From Pampus argenteus (taxonomy: Eukaryota; Chordata; Actinopteri; Scombriformes; Stromateidae): 64,000 nt of DNA. Of the stretch, positions 1 to 13,872 are shown piece by piece. A model generated the notes under the pieces. It searched no databases. It saw only the letters and a program-made list of their open reading frames with translations, and was not told where the DNA came from. The translations under genes were made by a program, and so were the position numbers. The stretch's first letter is position 1. The number at the start of each line of letters is the position of its first letter. The stretch covers positions 9,181,501 through 9,245,500 of the forward strand of contig CM072860.1 in NCBI GenBank assembly GCA_036937835.1. The letters run 5' to 3'.

Positions 1-429
1 TAATTTTCTTAAATAAAAAAAAGAAAGAACAGAACTCCTGCTTTTTGCTGTTTATTGTTGCTGATTTTGGTCTTTTAGCATCTTTTATCATCAGGAATTT
101 TACCTTTGTATCTATAAAAACTACCAGTCTATCCTTGGTTTGCCTTTGAGGAAAAAAAATGTTACGTTTGGTATGACTGTAATACTGAGGATGTCATTGC
201 AAGAGAAAATCTTATTGAAGGAAAATAATAGACAGCTAAGAGTTTGAAGAACAAATGAGGTTGTTGTGTGCCAGCATATGTCAATCTGCATGTGTGGATG
301 TGGGTGCCCACTGAATCCTCTCTGCTCTGGCTGACAGGCCTCCATCAGACCATCTCAGGTAATCTGTAATCTACTGGAGGTTTGGCCTAAATTCCCCAAG
401 AGAGCCTGAGCTTGTCCAGGAGGGCTCAC

Positions 430-478
430 CCCGCCCTGGGGGAAGGCTCTGGGCCTCCCTGAGCCAACTGGCAGAGCT
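430..478 (-). CDS. mark2: possible further mark2 spacer exon
   Basis: On the minus strand this 49-base stretch has an AG acceptor before AGCTCTGCC and a good donor (GTGAGCCC). It accepts the phase left by the exon at 737-831 and ends in phase 0, giving RALPVGSGRPRAFPQGG. It is GC-rich compared with the flanks. The residues do not clearly match the MARK2 spacer I know, although this part of the family varies and is alternatively spliced. It may instead be chance intron sequence. Confidence 0.3.
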
Positions 479-736
479 CTGGAGAGTACCAGCCAAGGTC
501 TGGGATTCAGTCACTGAGACAGCTGTAGGACTGCTCCATTCACAAACCATGATGAGTGTGTTTGTATTATGTGTCTGTTAGTGAGGCAGCAACCTCACAG
601 CAACTACTTGGGTTGCCAATGACGAGAGAGATAAAGAGTGTGTGTGAGAGCGATTGTATGTGGGAGTACTTGCCCTTGTGTTTTTGAACACTTCACTCTT
701 TTGCATTTGTGTGCGTGTGTGTGCATGTTTGTGTAC

Positions 737-3700
737 CTGTCCTTGCCGTTCTGGATGCCCTGGCCCAGCGTAGCTCTCTCAGTCAGAGGAGAGTTCCGAC
801 TACGACCAGTGCCGGTGGACAGGATGCTATTCTGAAGGACAAGAAGAATAAAATAAGAGACATGTTAAGAGATGTAGAAATCATTAAGAAACAAGACACG
901 GCTTAAAACAGCAAGATATGCTGTGAAATGTTGTGGACAGAGTAGGGAGAAAAGAAGAATGAAGGCTTGAGCAATGAAATATGGAGAGAGAAGGTGAATG
1001 AAGGTAGGAGCCGACAGACTGATGAGTTTTTAAAAGACTGTTAGTTTGACTTCTGGCATTGAAGATGACCAGTTATTCCACAACAGTCTTGAGCAAACTG
1101 ACGGGCCAGCGCAATAAGCAACAGTTATAATAATTCAGACTTCCCCAAATCATTCTGATCAAACTTGTTTTTCTGAAACTTGCTCTCCCACACAGGTGTT
1201 TCCATTTCCTCTGCCTCATTAGCCGTCATTATCTATGCTGAGTTATGTGAATCACTGGAGTTTGAGCAACATCTAATAAATATTACAAAGGTCTAAATTG
1301 TCACATGATGACCGGTGCAACAAAACTAACAGGTGAGTGGGAGAGATGTCAATCAAGTAGTCTGTACACTCCCACACAACCCTGAGAAGAGCTCTTATCA
1401 GGCAACTTAAATGAACACACTAGTGTTAGGGAAGAGTGTAGGAGGCTGACACAAAACTCCAGGAAATACTTTTCCCATTCACTCTAAATCATGAAAGATA
1501 CGTTTTCTATTCACAATTTGTTGCTTATAGGGGAAAACATAAAACACTCTGTTGGGAAACATATTTTCTTTTACATTGTTTGTTGGCAGATGATGATAAA
1601 ATATCATCATCAGTTTTTGTGCCTCAAAACCATAGCAGTAATTTGACAATATTTGGGGTATGTACAAGGGAAACACTAATACTCCGAAGCTACACAAACC
1701 AAATAGTTCATAAGTTAAACAGCATCACCTAACTGTAAAGCAGTTGTAAACAAGACGGGAACAAGAAGAAGACTGAAACCTGAAACAAACCTGTGAATCC
1801 TGAATATGATTCATACTTTCGGTTAGGCTGCTGTCAGTTATATGGCCACTTATTTTAATTTGTTTAATTGGTAACTAGCATTTCTTTTGATCTTTGGACC
1901 ATAGCATGAGATAAAATATGGCTGACACTAGCTTGACACTAAAGAGCAACAATGACTTTACCAAGTACACTCAGGTTTTGAATTCATCTCAACTTTTCCA
2001 GCAGATGTTCTTCTCTCCCCTCACATTTGGGAAAGTTGTTTATTCACTGGAACCACAGTAAGTAATTATTTTGTCTATGTGGATCTGTCTGTGACAACAT
2101 GTTCATACATGTGTGGTCTGTAATGTGATCATATACCCGATAGAATTGTTTTATTTTGTTCTTGATAAACACTTAAAACCTAAATGCTAAAAGTGAACTG
2201 TGTGGGTGTTTGGGCTCACGGTAGAGGGCGTGACGCTCTTCTTGCGGTCAGAGGAGACCAGAGGGCTGGCCGGGACCTTGGTAGTGGAGCTTCCTGATGA
2301 ACCCTTCCTCCCAGAATCCTCCACTGCAGTCCGGTTGTCTGCTTGACCCCCCCTTTTAGAGTAGGAGGAGCCTAAAGAAACAGAGAGCGCATCAGATAGA
2401 CTATCACTTACCAACTCCAACCTTTGATCTGCTGCTTCATCTCATTTGGTATTTTTTTGACATCACACTATTTTAACGTACAGTCTCATCCTCTCTTCCC
2501 TTCATTGAATCTGCTTTACTGACTCTCATACTCAGATCAGTCCTCTTCTTGATATCTTTCCACAACGTGACTACAAGTGTCTACAAAATACACACCAAAC
2601 TCACCCTGGTCAGTAGCTCTGCGGTTCTGAGGCTTCTGGTTGGACGACACACTGCGCTGTACCTTTGAGAGGCAAGATGGAAACAGACGTCAGTTTGGGT
2701 TTGTATGTGTCAGTTTACACACACATTGGGATGTGAGTATGCTAGCAGAGAAGCTGTGTTTATAGCCACTATTGATTTATAGCACCATTCACTCTTGAAA
2801 CTACTGTATTCAAGAATCCACGTACAGCAATGGTTGCTGTTGTTCGTGTGTGTGTTTGTGTGTTGGGGGGGGTGGGCTCTGCCAGTGGACCTGGCCGCAT
2901 TATGTGATGTCTGTGTTCTCATTGTACCTTGTGAGGCGGGGAGGGGGCGTTTATGTTGCTTACATCAGTTCCTGGCCGGGGCTTGATGCAGCCTTCATCC
3001 AGCTGACAAAAAAGAAAGAGAGAAAGAAGAGAAAAAAAACCAACACAGGTCACAATGGGTGTGTGTGTGTTGAGAAGAGCAACAGAGAGACTCCGTTATG
3101 GGTAAAAACAAACTAAAGACTAAAAATAGTGCTTTTTACATGGTACCATTATGAGAATACTGAAATGTTTTGAGCAATAATAGATAAGGTTGAATTCAGA
3201 GACAACAGCAAACTGTATGTTCAATGATGGTTTAAATGCAACATAAAAAAGATCATATATTTCTTGCATATAATGATGATTACACAAGAGCTGCTTAATT
3301 TGCTTAACTAGCATGGTGCTCTAATGGTGCTCATACTGTTGTACTGTGGAGTCAAATTTATGTTTGTACCTCAGAGTTCCTATAGTCCAGTAGCAGGTAT
3401 GCAGCCATCACATCATTGTACTTCTGGTTCACCAGCGAGTCCTGGATTTCCTCCTGAGAGAATCCCATCTGCAGCATGATGTCTGCACACACAGAGAAAA
3501 CCCAGTTTTAATTATGAATGGTGAATTTTCTGTAGATAAAAAAATATCTTTGTGTTTAAGTAAAGAACTACTGTACTCAAGTGCGTCTCTGTGTGGATAA
3601 AAAAAGGAATAGATTCATCTTTTTCTAGTGTTTTCACGCCTACCTGTCCTCCTGGGATCCTTATAATCTGGTTGTGGTTCAATGTAGGGTTTGAGTTCCT

Positions 3701-6700
3701 CCTCCTCGTGGCCCACATTCATCCACCGGTCCCTCATTATTTGCTGCTGGGAGCAAGTTAAACAGACAGATACAGGAAGACATGTAAAAAAGATAAAGGG
3801 GCAAAAAGGAAAGGAGGAGAGGAGAAAAGGTTAAGGGAGAGCAGAGGGTAAATAGTGAGAAGACAGGTTAACCCTAACCCACGCATGATTAATTAATCAC
3901 ACAAAATTAATCTGTTTAATCACTTAATCTTCACAATTAATCAGAATTTTCTCATGGGCATAGCCGGGTGTATTTTATCTTCAATATTCAAATGAATTTT
4001 CCTTAAGAAGTAAACTAGGATGAAATGTGTATGCAATTATATAGAAACTATAAGGAAATTGTAACTTCAACAGTTGCAGGACTGGATTCTTACACTAAAG
4101 TTTGAGCTTTATTACTGTGATTTTACTGGGCTGCCGTGACATTTAGCAGGATAGCAAGCAGAGACCTGCCAAAGGCAAGGATGACGGTTATTAATCCAAA
4201 AATGAAGATTGAATATAGTCAACTGAAATGTCAAGTGACACCTTTGACTTAACAGCCAACTACATATCCTAAGTAATAACTGACTACATGCAGTACAACC
4301 AAATTTAGCAACTCATAATTCCCAAGCTAACAGGTATTTACTATGCCTTTAGAAAGCACTTTACACCTCACCTACAATCTCACACATAGATGGTGGAGTA
4401 GCCACCATAATGTATTGAAGATATTTTAAGGGTTTGTGTGTGTCTAGCAATTTGGGTGTCTTGTTTGGATCTTATGCATGTATGTGTATTCATGTGTGTA
4501 CCTCGAGGCTGCCTCTTTTGGAAGGATTCAGGATGAGGAACTTCTTGAGCAAGTTCTCACAGTCGGTGGACATGTAGAAGGGAATCCTGTATTTGCCACG
4601 CAGCACGCGCTCTCTCAGTTCCTGGAGAAGGACATGAAGCATTGAAAGTCAGCACCAGACAGGTAGCAAACTCCAAATAACATGTTCCCGTTTTCCCCAA
4701 AGCTTACTGAAACCAGTTTAACAATGATAGGCTTGACCACCATCACCCATCATTTGATACATTTTCAGTTGTGAATATGTGCAAATGCCTCCTATGCCAA
4801 CAAAGTTTTGAACTGTTTTCTTAAAATCTGTCTCATCTGTATTCAGTTACTTAAGTATCTAGTTCAATGTGATGTGGCTTGCATTATTCAAGCTGCAACA
4901 TTAGCTGCTCATATACCCCGAAATGACTGAATCACTAATTGGTGACCATCTTAACAATCTATGATTCAACCTCAACAGCAGTGTAGTATAAGAGGATGAT
5001 ATTAGCAAATCACAATATTCATGCACCTTCTGGTATTTTAATGGTATTGCCAATTAATTGTTTTCTGCTTTAATACAATCTATATACGATATGATTAATC
5101 AAAGATAAATTATTTATTAAGAAAAGGCACAATCAACATTGCATTACAACATTTGTAATCTACTTCAGTAGCCTTTATGCAACATCAGAGTGCCACTGAA
5201 CTCATTAACCTCAACATTGCTTGTACCACTAGAGGGACCTTATCAATTATAATTTATTCAGACATTAAGGAGATAAAAACACATGTAGTGATAAGTTTTT
5301 AGTGTTTTTAGTGTTAAGTGTTTAGTGTTCTGAAGTGCAGAAACATTCATGTAAATATAAAGGTGAATATTTTTCATTAATTTCATTACAATGAGTAAAA
5401 TGTGACGACAGTGAACCTCCTATCTGTTCTAAATAGAAAGAGCAGTAATGTAGGTGTTTAACAAAACTCCATACAGCACAAGCTAGAAGCTGGAAGGCAG
5501 GTATGTTAATATCAATATCATACACTGAAAGTCATATAACACACCCAAAATGTGTCTGCACTTCCAGAGTGAGTCATGTGTGTACTGACTGGATGACAGG
5601 TGCGGAAGGTGGTGTGAATAACTATAGCTCACAGAAAGAATTAAATCTCTTGCTGAACTGAACAAAGTAGCACGCTTCAATACCTGTTTGGTGAATCACA
5701 TTACCATTTAAATGAAATATACTTGGATTGGTACATCAAACATTATCACTTTTTCACATTCACATTGTTGAGTTTAGTTTCTACAGTCTGTACGGCAGGA
5801 AGAACAGAAACACGGCAAATACTACAACCACCCACAGAATACAGACATCTGCTTACATAACACACACACACTCCTGACCTTGAGGTTCTGTCCATCGAAG
5901 GGCAACGAGCCGCTGACCAATGTGTAGAGGATCACCCCCAGGCTCCAGACATCCACCTCGGGCCCATCGTACTTCTTGCCCTGGAAGAGCTCCGGGGCAG
6001 CGTAGGGCGGAGAGCCGCAGAACGTGTCCAGCTTGTTCCCCAGCGTAAACTCATTACTGAAGCCAAAGTCTGCTATCTTGATGTTCATATCTGCATCCAA
6101 TAGCAGGTTCTCTGCCTGCAGACAGACAGAGCATGGGAGCGAGAGGAAAGAGACAGAAAGAAAGACATAATTATGGTGTAGAACACAGGAGGGTGTGGAT
6201 GGAAACCAGAAGAAAAAGATGAGAAAATGAACATGTACTCATGTATTAACATGTAATCCTCCCCATATGCTAAGAAATTAAACACAAGTACTTGAGATTT
6301 GTTTTGTCTGATGATTTTCTCCCTTCACAGGAGGGACAGATCTCTATACAGTTTAAACCTACTGTAGCTTGTACAACTAAGGAACAGAGAGGCCACTCTG
6401 TCATCAAGTGTTCTTATGAGACCACATATCCCACATCGTTACAGACATTAGTTTGAAAAAACTTGCTAGGTGAGAGAGGGGCTTTGCACAGTCACGGCCA
6501 GGGATTTACAAGTAGCACACAATAGACAAAGTGAGCTACCACAGTTTATTCCTGTGTTTGTGTGTATGTGTGTGTGTGTGTGCCCCCAAGATTGAAGTGA
6601 GCCAGTGAGCAAGGAGGTTGGGGTTGCCTAGCAACAGGTGCGCTCTCCTTTTCACTTGCTCTGAATACTCTACAGCTTCTGTGTGTCTGAGTGTGTGCGC

Positions 6701-7641
6701 GCATTAAATACAACGCTGACATCATCTCTAGGCTCTGATCTAAGAAATAAATAAAGGCCAGCTTCTCATTTTTGGCTGGCATATCTAATCATAAATAGCG
6801 AATCAACATTAATTCTATAGTATCTGAAACTCAAAATTAAACTCTTTGATGTTGTCTTGTTTAATGCACTTTAAGGAAAAAAATAAGCATCAGAGTAGTG
6901 TGTATATACACACACATCTTGGGAGCCAAACAGACTCATTTTAGTCTTGCTGGCTCATCAAAATGCACTCTTGCTGTGAAAGACCTACTACAGTTAAGCC
7001 TGTGTAAGATTTTACATTACAACCCACAGATCAGGAGTGATTAGTATAATGTGCAGGATGGTAAGCATTACATAATGAGTACCGTCTATCTTCCAGAAAC
7101 CTTTTATTTCCCATGCTGCCTATTTTTTTTTTTTATAAATGACAACCATCATGACCTACTGCAAGTGTGGAAAATGCTTTATGACCTTGGTGAAATCACT
7201 GAATATGTTCTGTATTAAAATGCCAAAAATAACCATCACTAGGGAAAAAACAACTTTGAGATGAGATGTGCTTACTGTAACCATAATCATGATAATGTCT
7301 TGTCTACAGGTCTGCCTGCAGGCACATTAAGAGGATTCAACTCTGCATAATACTGTGAACTAAGATGACCTGGAAGCATTAAATCTGCGTGCATGCGTGT
7401 GTTGTGCTACATTTTTGGCTCTAACTTATGTGAACCAAAAAAATGAAAAGACAAGGATAGAATGATCTGACAGGAGAATAGAAAGGAATATAGGCATAAA
7501 TATTGTGTGTGTGTGTGTGGGTATGTGTTAAAGCTCCAGCACTAGAATAGGGACATTATATCACCTTTATGATTAAGCCCAGAATCGTCTATTCATAGGG
7601 GCAGGATTTCATCTCAAAAAATCATATGAAGATTAATGTGG

Positions 7642-7682
<41 letters not shown>

Positions 7683-10600
7683 CAGAGAGAGAGAGAGAGA
7701 GAGATACAGAGAGAGAGAGAGAGAAAGAAAGAAAGAAAGAAAGAGAGCTTGTTGTTGTGCTTTGACACTCAATGTAATTCAATAATGTGTGTGTGTTCTC
7801 ACCTTGAGGTCTCTGTGTACTATACACTTCTGGTGGCAATACTGCACTGCTGACACAATCTGTAGAGTGAGAAAGTGAGGGAGTGAGAGAAACAGGGAGA
7901 GGGATGACAAGATGGAGCCTAAATGTTACTGAGAACGCTTCATAAGGATCTTCAGGACGCACTAGGGATACAAAATTTAATTCACTCACACAATAATAAT
8001 TTAAGTGATCAAGAAGAGAACGTATTTTACATGACATTAAAGCTGTATTTAAACAACTAACAGGAGTTCTTTTCACACAACCACCTAACTAAATTAGGTA
8101 TTTGAATAATTAATTAAAATAATTTGAAACATCAATTAAATGTGACAAAATGTGGTACAAAAGTAAACAGGGCTGTCACCATGACAACAAACTTGGGCAT
8201 AAGCAATACACTTTTAATCCAATTCCAACATACCTTAAAACATATACACAACACGTTCTTGCAAAAATATCATTTTCTCCAACACACACACACACACACA
8301 CACACACCTGTCTGAATTTGGCACGGGCTTCTTTTTCCTTCATCCTGCCATGGGCCACCAAGTAATCAAAAACCTCTCCTGGAAGACGACAGAAAGAAGA
8401 GGAGAGCAGATTCAGTGTTGGAACCTGATACTTGTCCTTAAAGTCAAAGTATTGGTCAACTGGACATTGAAGTGAACACTGTCCTTTTAAAATCAAAGTA
8501 TAGACAACATGAGATAAAGCTGCACATTTTAATGGTGTCATCATTTTAAATAATTTTTGATTTAAACTTAAATTGAAACAAGACTGAAAGTCTATTATTC
8601 ATTGTCATGTTTTGAAGGTAAATGAATACTGAACTGTTATCACACAATTTTCCCTTTCGTTTGTGTCTATTTTGGTCTATCTCTAGCACTTTGAGTGCCT
8701 CAGAGTGCCAGAGCAGGATTAATAGGGATGTGGGTATTTTCTACATTTACATCAATAATTTTCAACACTAAGAAGATAGAAATGGTCAGTAAGTAAAATA
8801 TATTCTTACTAACAACCCTATGGGCTTTATATTAAGAGGGGAAGTAGCATTTTTATTGGTTGGGAACATACAGAGTGCCAAGCCTCAGGGGGGGACGGTT
8901 TCACAGTGAAATGCACTTACCTCCACTAGCGTACTCCATTACCAGGTACAAAGTCTTCTCTGTCTCTATCACCTCAAAGAGCTTGACTGGAGGTGGAGAA
9001 AGAAAAGCAAAGACAGAGGGTTGGAAGGGAGGACAGAGTAAAGTAGATGGAGGTAGGGCAAGAGAGAAGATGAAAGCACAGAGGAAAGGAAAGGGAGGGG
9101 AAATAAGAATTTGGCAAAAAAAAAAAAAGGAAGAAATGCAAGAGTGAAAGCAAAAATAAAAAAGTAAGGGAGAGGAAGACAGAGACATTATCATTTGGCT
9201 TGAATACATGACCTTGAAATACCAATTAAATTTGGCTCTCAGGGAGTGACGACAGAGTTGAAACTCGCATTTCAGTGTGACTCACCTATGTTTGGGTGAT
9301 TCAACATCTTCATGATCCTCACCTCCCGGAAGAGCTGAGAGAAACAAGCCACACAGTGTTGTGTTAAACACACTGTCAGATGCAGGGTGGTGTTGTGGTC
9401 ATTCGGGTTCTATACTTTTTTTTTTTCCTTTTACAAATAAATACTTTATTTTGCACCATCATTACAAAGTGCACTCGAGGATTTTGGAGGGAAATATTAT
9501 ATAGCACATTTGTATTTTTTGAGGATAAAATGATACTTAAGACATTCAAAAACAACATTCACTTCCTGTTTATGTGAATGGGGGCGAAATTACAGTACTA
9601 GAAGTAAAGCAATAACAAACATGGTTAGTAATGACATACCAGCAGAAATTCAAGTAGTGCTGGTTTAAATCCCAGGTCTGAGCCAATTTGGGATTTTAGA
9701 GTTAAACAAAGAATGAAAAGTTTGATTTGCCATCAGCTGATAGTAAACTCTCGACATATTAAGTCAAGCTACTAATTCAACAAAAATGCAGGGACATTTA
9801 CTTAGTAAAGGCATCAGGGGGAACTTTCCATTGATTAAAAATTTATTTCCTCCATGAGTCAGTTGATATGGCGAAATCGGGCTAAGTGGACTTTTTGATG
9901 CCTGATCAACTCAGTCACACTTATTATGTCAGAAACATAATACTTAGAAACATTCACACCTACAAACTTTTTAGGTTACAAACAATACAAAGTCAAAGCA
10001 GCATTTTAGTTGAGTCCACAATAACTGTACTGGTGACCAAAGCCTTTACATGGGATTTGTTGACAAAAAATAAAAGTAGATCCTAGATAGCCTGATCCTT
10101 TAAGAACTGAGCGTTCCCCGTCTATTTCTCGTGCACATGAATACACGTCTACACATTTGCATGCCCTTATATTCTACTGTATGTAAAGAAGTGTGAGCAT
10201 TCGCATTTATCACTGGATTTATGTAGCAGCCCTGTCAACCTTTTGCCGTTTCTAGTCATGTGCCGTCTGTGGTTAATCTGTGCATAGTGTTTGGTGTGTG
10301 TGTGTGTTCAGCATATATGGTTAAGAGAGTGTGCGTGTGAGTGGACAGACCCCACCCTGCCACGATCAAAAGGAAGTAATTGCAGCTTTTTTCCTGTAAT
10401 TAAAACTCTCTCTGAAAACTAGACCACTTCAGAAAGACACAGAGAAAGAGGGAGGAAGGGAAACAGAGACACGTGGGGGGAGGAGGAGTGACTTGAAAAT
10501 GACTTCTGAGAAAACGGATAAATAGGATGGAGGTTTGAATTTTTGTCTGTGTGTGTGTGAGTGTGAAATAAACCCACCTTCTGCAAACTGGAGGAGTTGA

Positions 10601-11324
10601 GCTGTGTCTTATCAATGATCTTTACAGCCACCTGGAAGCAAAACAAGAAAATGGTCATTTATTATTACACTTGTATTCATTTATTGCAGTTGTGGCTGCA
10701 GTGAGTTTGATGCATCTTGCTCACACAAACCTGCATAGCCGTAGGCTAACATAGGCCTGTGAGCACGCACACACACGACACACACACACACACGCAAGCA
10801 CGCACACACACACACACACACACGATACAATCTCACACAGAACAGGCAATCACAGCAGGCGACAGTTGCATAATAGGGCAGAATACAGATAGAGACAAGC
10901 ACAGAGCTGAAGCATAGTTTATACTCAGACCATAATGAGGTCTATAGTTCAAAATCCAACAGGGGTGATCAGCAAGGGAGACAGAGAAAGAGAGATAAAA
11001 CAGAAGCTGAGAAAAACAAAAAATAAAGAATCAGACAGATGAGAGAGATACAAAGTAAGAAATGTTTAAAAAAGGGATGACATAGGACATACACCGAAAA
11101 AGGAGCTCTACTTCTCTCTCCCATTTCTGTCGTTCACTGTTAACTAACTCTTTTTTTCCACTCCTCTTTCTGGTTGTGCTTGTCTGTCTGACTCTTTCAT
11201 GCCCTCTGATTCTCCCTTGTTTTCTTTGTGTGTTGTGTGTGTGTGTGTGCGCGCCAGTGAGTCACATGGAGTGTTATCAGGGTGTCAGGCACAGAGCTGT
11301 CACACATTGACAGAGCCCGCCTAC

Positions 11325-11365
<41 letters not shown>

Positions 11366-12292
11366 CTCTTTTTCTCTCTCAGACCAAGCACTGGGCCTTA
11401 GACTGAGCTCAACATGGGCTCACTGATGCAGCTTTTTCCCTTAAAGGGACAGACCACTGCGTTACATCACATCTGGAATTCACAGTAAGCCGGAGACATT
11501 TAGGCTTCTCTATTCAAGTGGACAATGGTGATCTAATCTCCCGCAGCAGATGTACCGTCTCCAAAGCCATGCGAGCCCCAGATCAGACCAGACCTACTGC
11601 GCATCACAGCGTGAACCCACCCGCCAGATTAATGTTTAGACATGAACAAAAACATTTATAGTGCCCCTCCCCCATCTTGGTTAATAAAAAATATTATCAT
11701 GAGACTGTTTTGATGTTAAAATAGTAACTGGTTTTGTTTCCTAACCTGCACCTTGTCACTCAAAGCAATTTTGGTGTTTATCTTAATTATAATGCTAGAC
11801 AAAGGTTTACTATTTTTATATATTTTCTTCCTTAAAATTACTCTTAGTAACGCTGAGACCCTGACAAGCCAGTTTCCAGTTAAATAAAGAGCCGATAGTA
11901 AAGGATTTCTCCTGAATGTGACTTCAGTGACTAAAAATAAAAGTTCAGAAAGTCAGTGGGACTTTTGTCAAACTAAAGAAAGATTAAAGCTCTCAGTGCA
12001 ATCTGTGTGTGCATGCATGCCTACCTCTTTTCCGGTGAGGACGTGTCGTGCCAGTTTGACCTTGGCGAAGTTGCCCTTGCCAATGGTTTTCAGCAACCGG
12101 TAGTTACCAATGTGCGGTTGGTCATCTGATGTGGTTGTGGCAACGGAGTTCCGACATCGCGGCATGCTGGATCGGCCAGATGACTTGTCCTGAGAAGAGA
12201 GAAGGCAATATGTGAGCCTCAGAGGACGTAGTTACTTGTAGGCAGAAAGTAACAGAAAATGACAGTGTGACGGAGCAAAAGACGATGGGAAA

Positions 12293-12336
<44 letters not shown>

Positions 12337-13837
12337 AAAACTGTACATCCCCAACAGTGTATTTATGAGACATCAGCACAGAATATGCACATCTTACAGT
12401 ATGAAGCTATATAAAGATCTGATACAAGCTTTCATTTGATGAATACTTCAGGTTCACTGAGCCATTTCTACATTGTATTAGTTGAGAGATTTATCTATAG
12501 AGTTGGATTTATTTCCACCACAAAAGTGATACACATAACAGAAAAAAGCACACAAACAATATGCATCAGGAGAAAATATCACTTCTTTCAGTGAGGTTTG
12601 GTATTCTGGTTTCTGTGGCAATTAATCTTCAAATCATTCAGGTCAAAAAAAAAAAGTTGAATAGAGACCTAATAACTATAATTCAAAGAAATATTAAATT
12701 TTAGTTTATGAAAATATGTTTCATTTCCTTGAATAACTGTCCTAGTGTACTGTGTTCATGTAGACTATCAGGGGTTATGAAATGAAGGCTTGAATGCCTT
12801 CAGTTTCTTTTATGGATTAGGAACAGTCAGCAGAGAAACAGTCTGTAGAGCTAAGATTTTACAGGGCTAGCAGAGTGTTGAAAGATCTGTGTTATAATCT
12901 GGTGGCAAGATTAAGATAGAGACTTGGACCTTTTTGCAATGAACGGCTAATATTGATTACAATCTCTCAGGCTTTTGGAGCAACTTAAACAGCTGAAACA
13001 CAAGTGGGTCGGATATTGCTTAAAAAATATCTTGGTGTGAAAAAAAACAATCTACAGATGAATTGGAAACTGCACTGAGTTCATTTAACAGCCGTAAACA
13101 TTATGGGGAAAACAAACAGGTCCACTGCTTTATACACAGAAAGCTGTAAACAGCAAGAAAATAGGCATTAATTATAAACACAAAACCGATGTTCACTTTC
13201 TGAAACTATTTTATTTCATGTTAGGTCTCGTGGTTAAAAGAGTGGCTAACAATTACACTGAATGATTGCTATCTATAGATATAAAGTTCCACTACATCTT
13301 TATAATACTTCCTAGAAAAATTCCCATTTGTAGTATTCGCTGTAACATAATAAGCAGATGTTAGTGAAAGCCACTGCCAAACACTGAAACTGTGCAAATC
13401 TGTCTATAAAAAGGTGCTCGGACAGCGAGCTCAGTCTTGATTTTTCTGCTGTCACTGTTTTACTATGGTTAATGCTTCAATCACTATATTCATCTTCTGA
13501 TGAGTCATATTGTGCTTCAGTGGAGTCACAATATGACTAAATAGTATAACTCTGCTTCCTCTACTGTTTCTGTGACTTTAATTTGAACCCACATATGGAA
13601 CCTACACCACTGCATTGGTCCTTTGCACAGATTCGGCCAAGGCCAGTAACAAAAAGTTATTTAATAATGTCTTAATATGGCATAAAGTAAAAACTTTCTA
13701 GTTCATCTTACAGCAGACAGTGGGTCTTTCGAGTCATACACACACCCACGAAAAGAAAACAAAACCTTGCTGTGCTGGCAAGTTTTGCATAGTTGGCAAA
13801 TGCGATAAGGTTTCAACTCCAGGAAAGGGTCAGAGCA

Positions 13838-13872
<35 letters not shown>

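Noticed and set aside
3871..3882. CCCTAACCC word resembling telomere repeat; also GGTTAGGG at about 59938
   Set aside because: Only one to two units each, with no array, so not an interstitial telomere tract.
7633..8076. Minus-strand open frame of 147 codons
   Set aside because: Much of it is the GA/CT microsatellite read as Ser-Leu, and it overlaps the real mark2 exon 7803-7859 in another frame.
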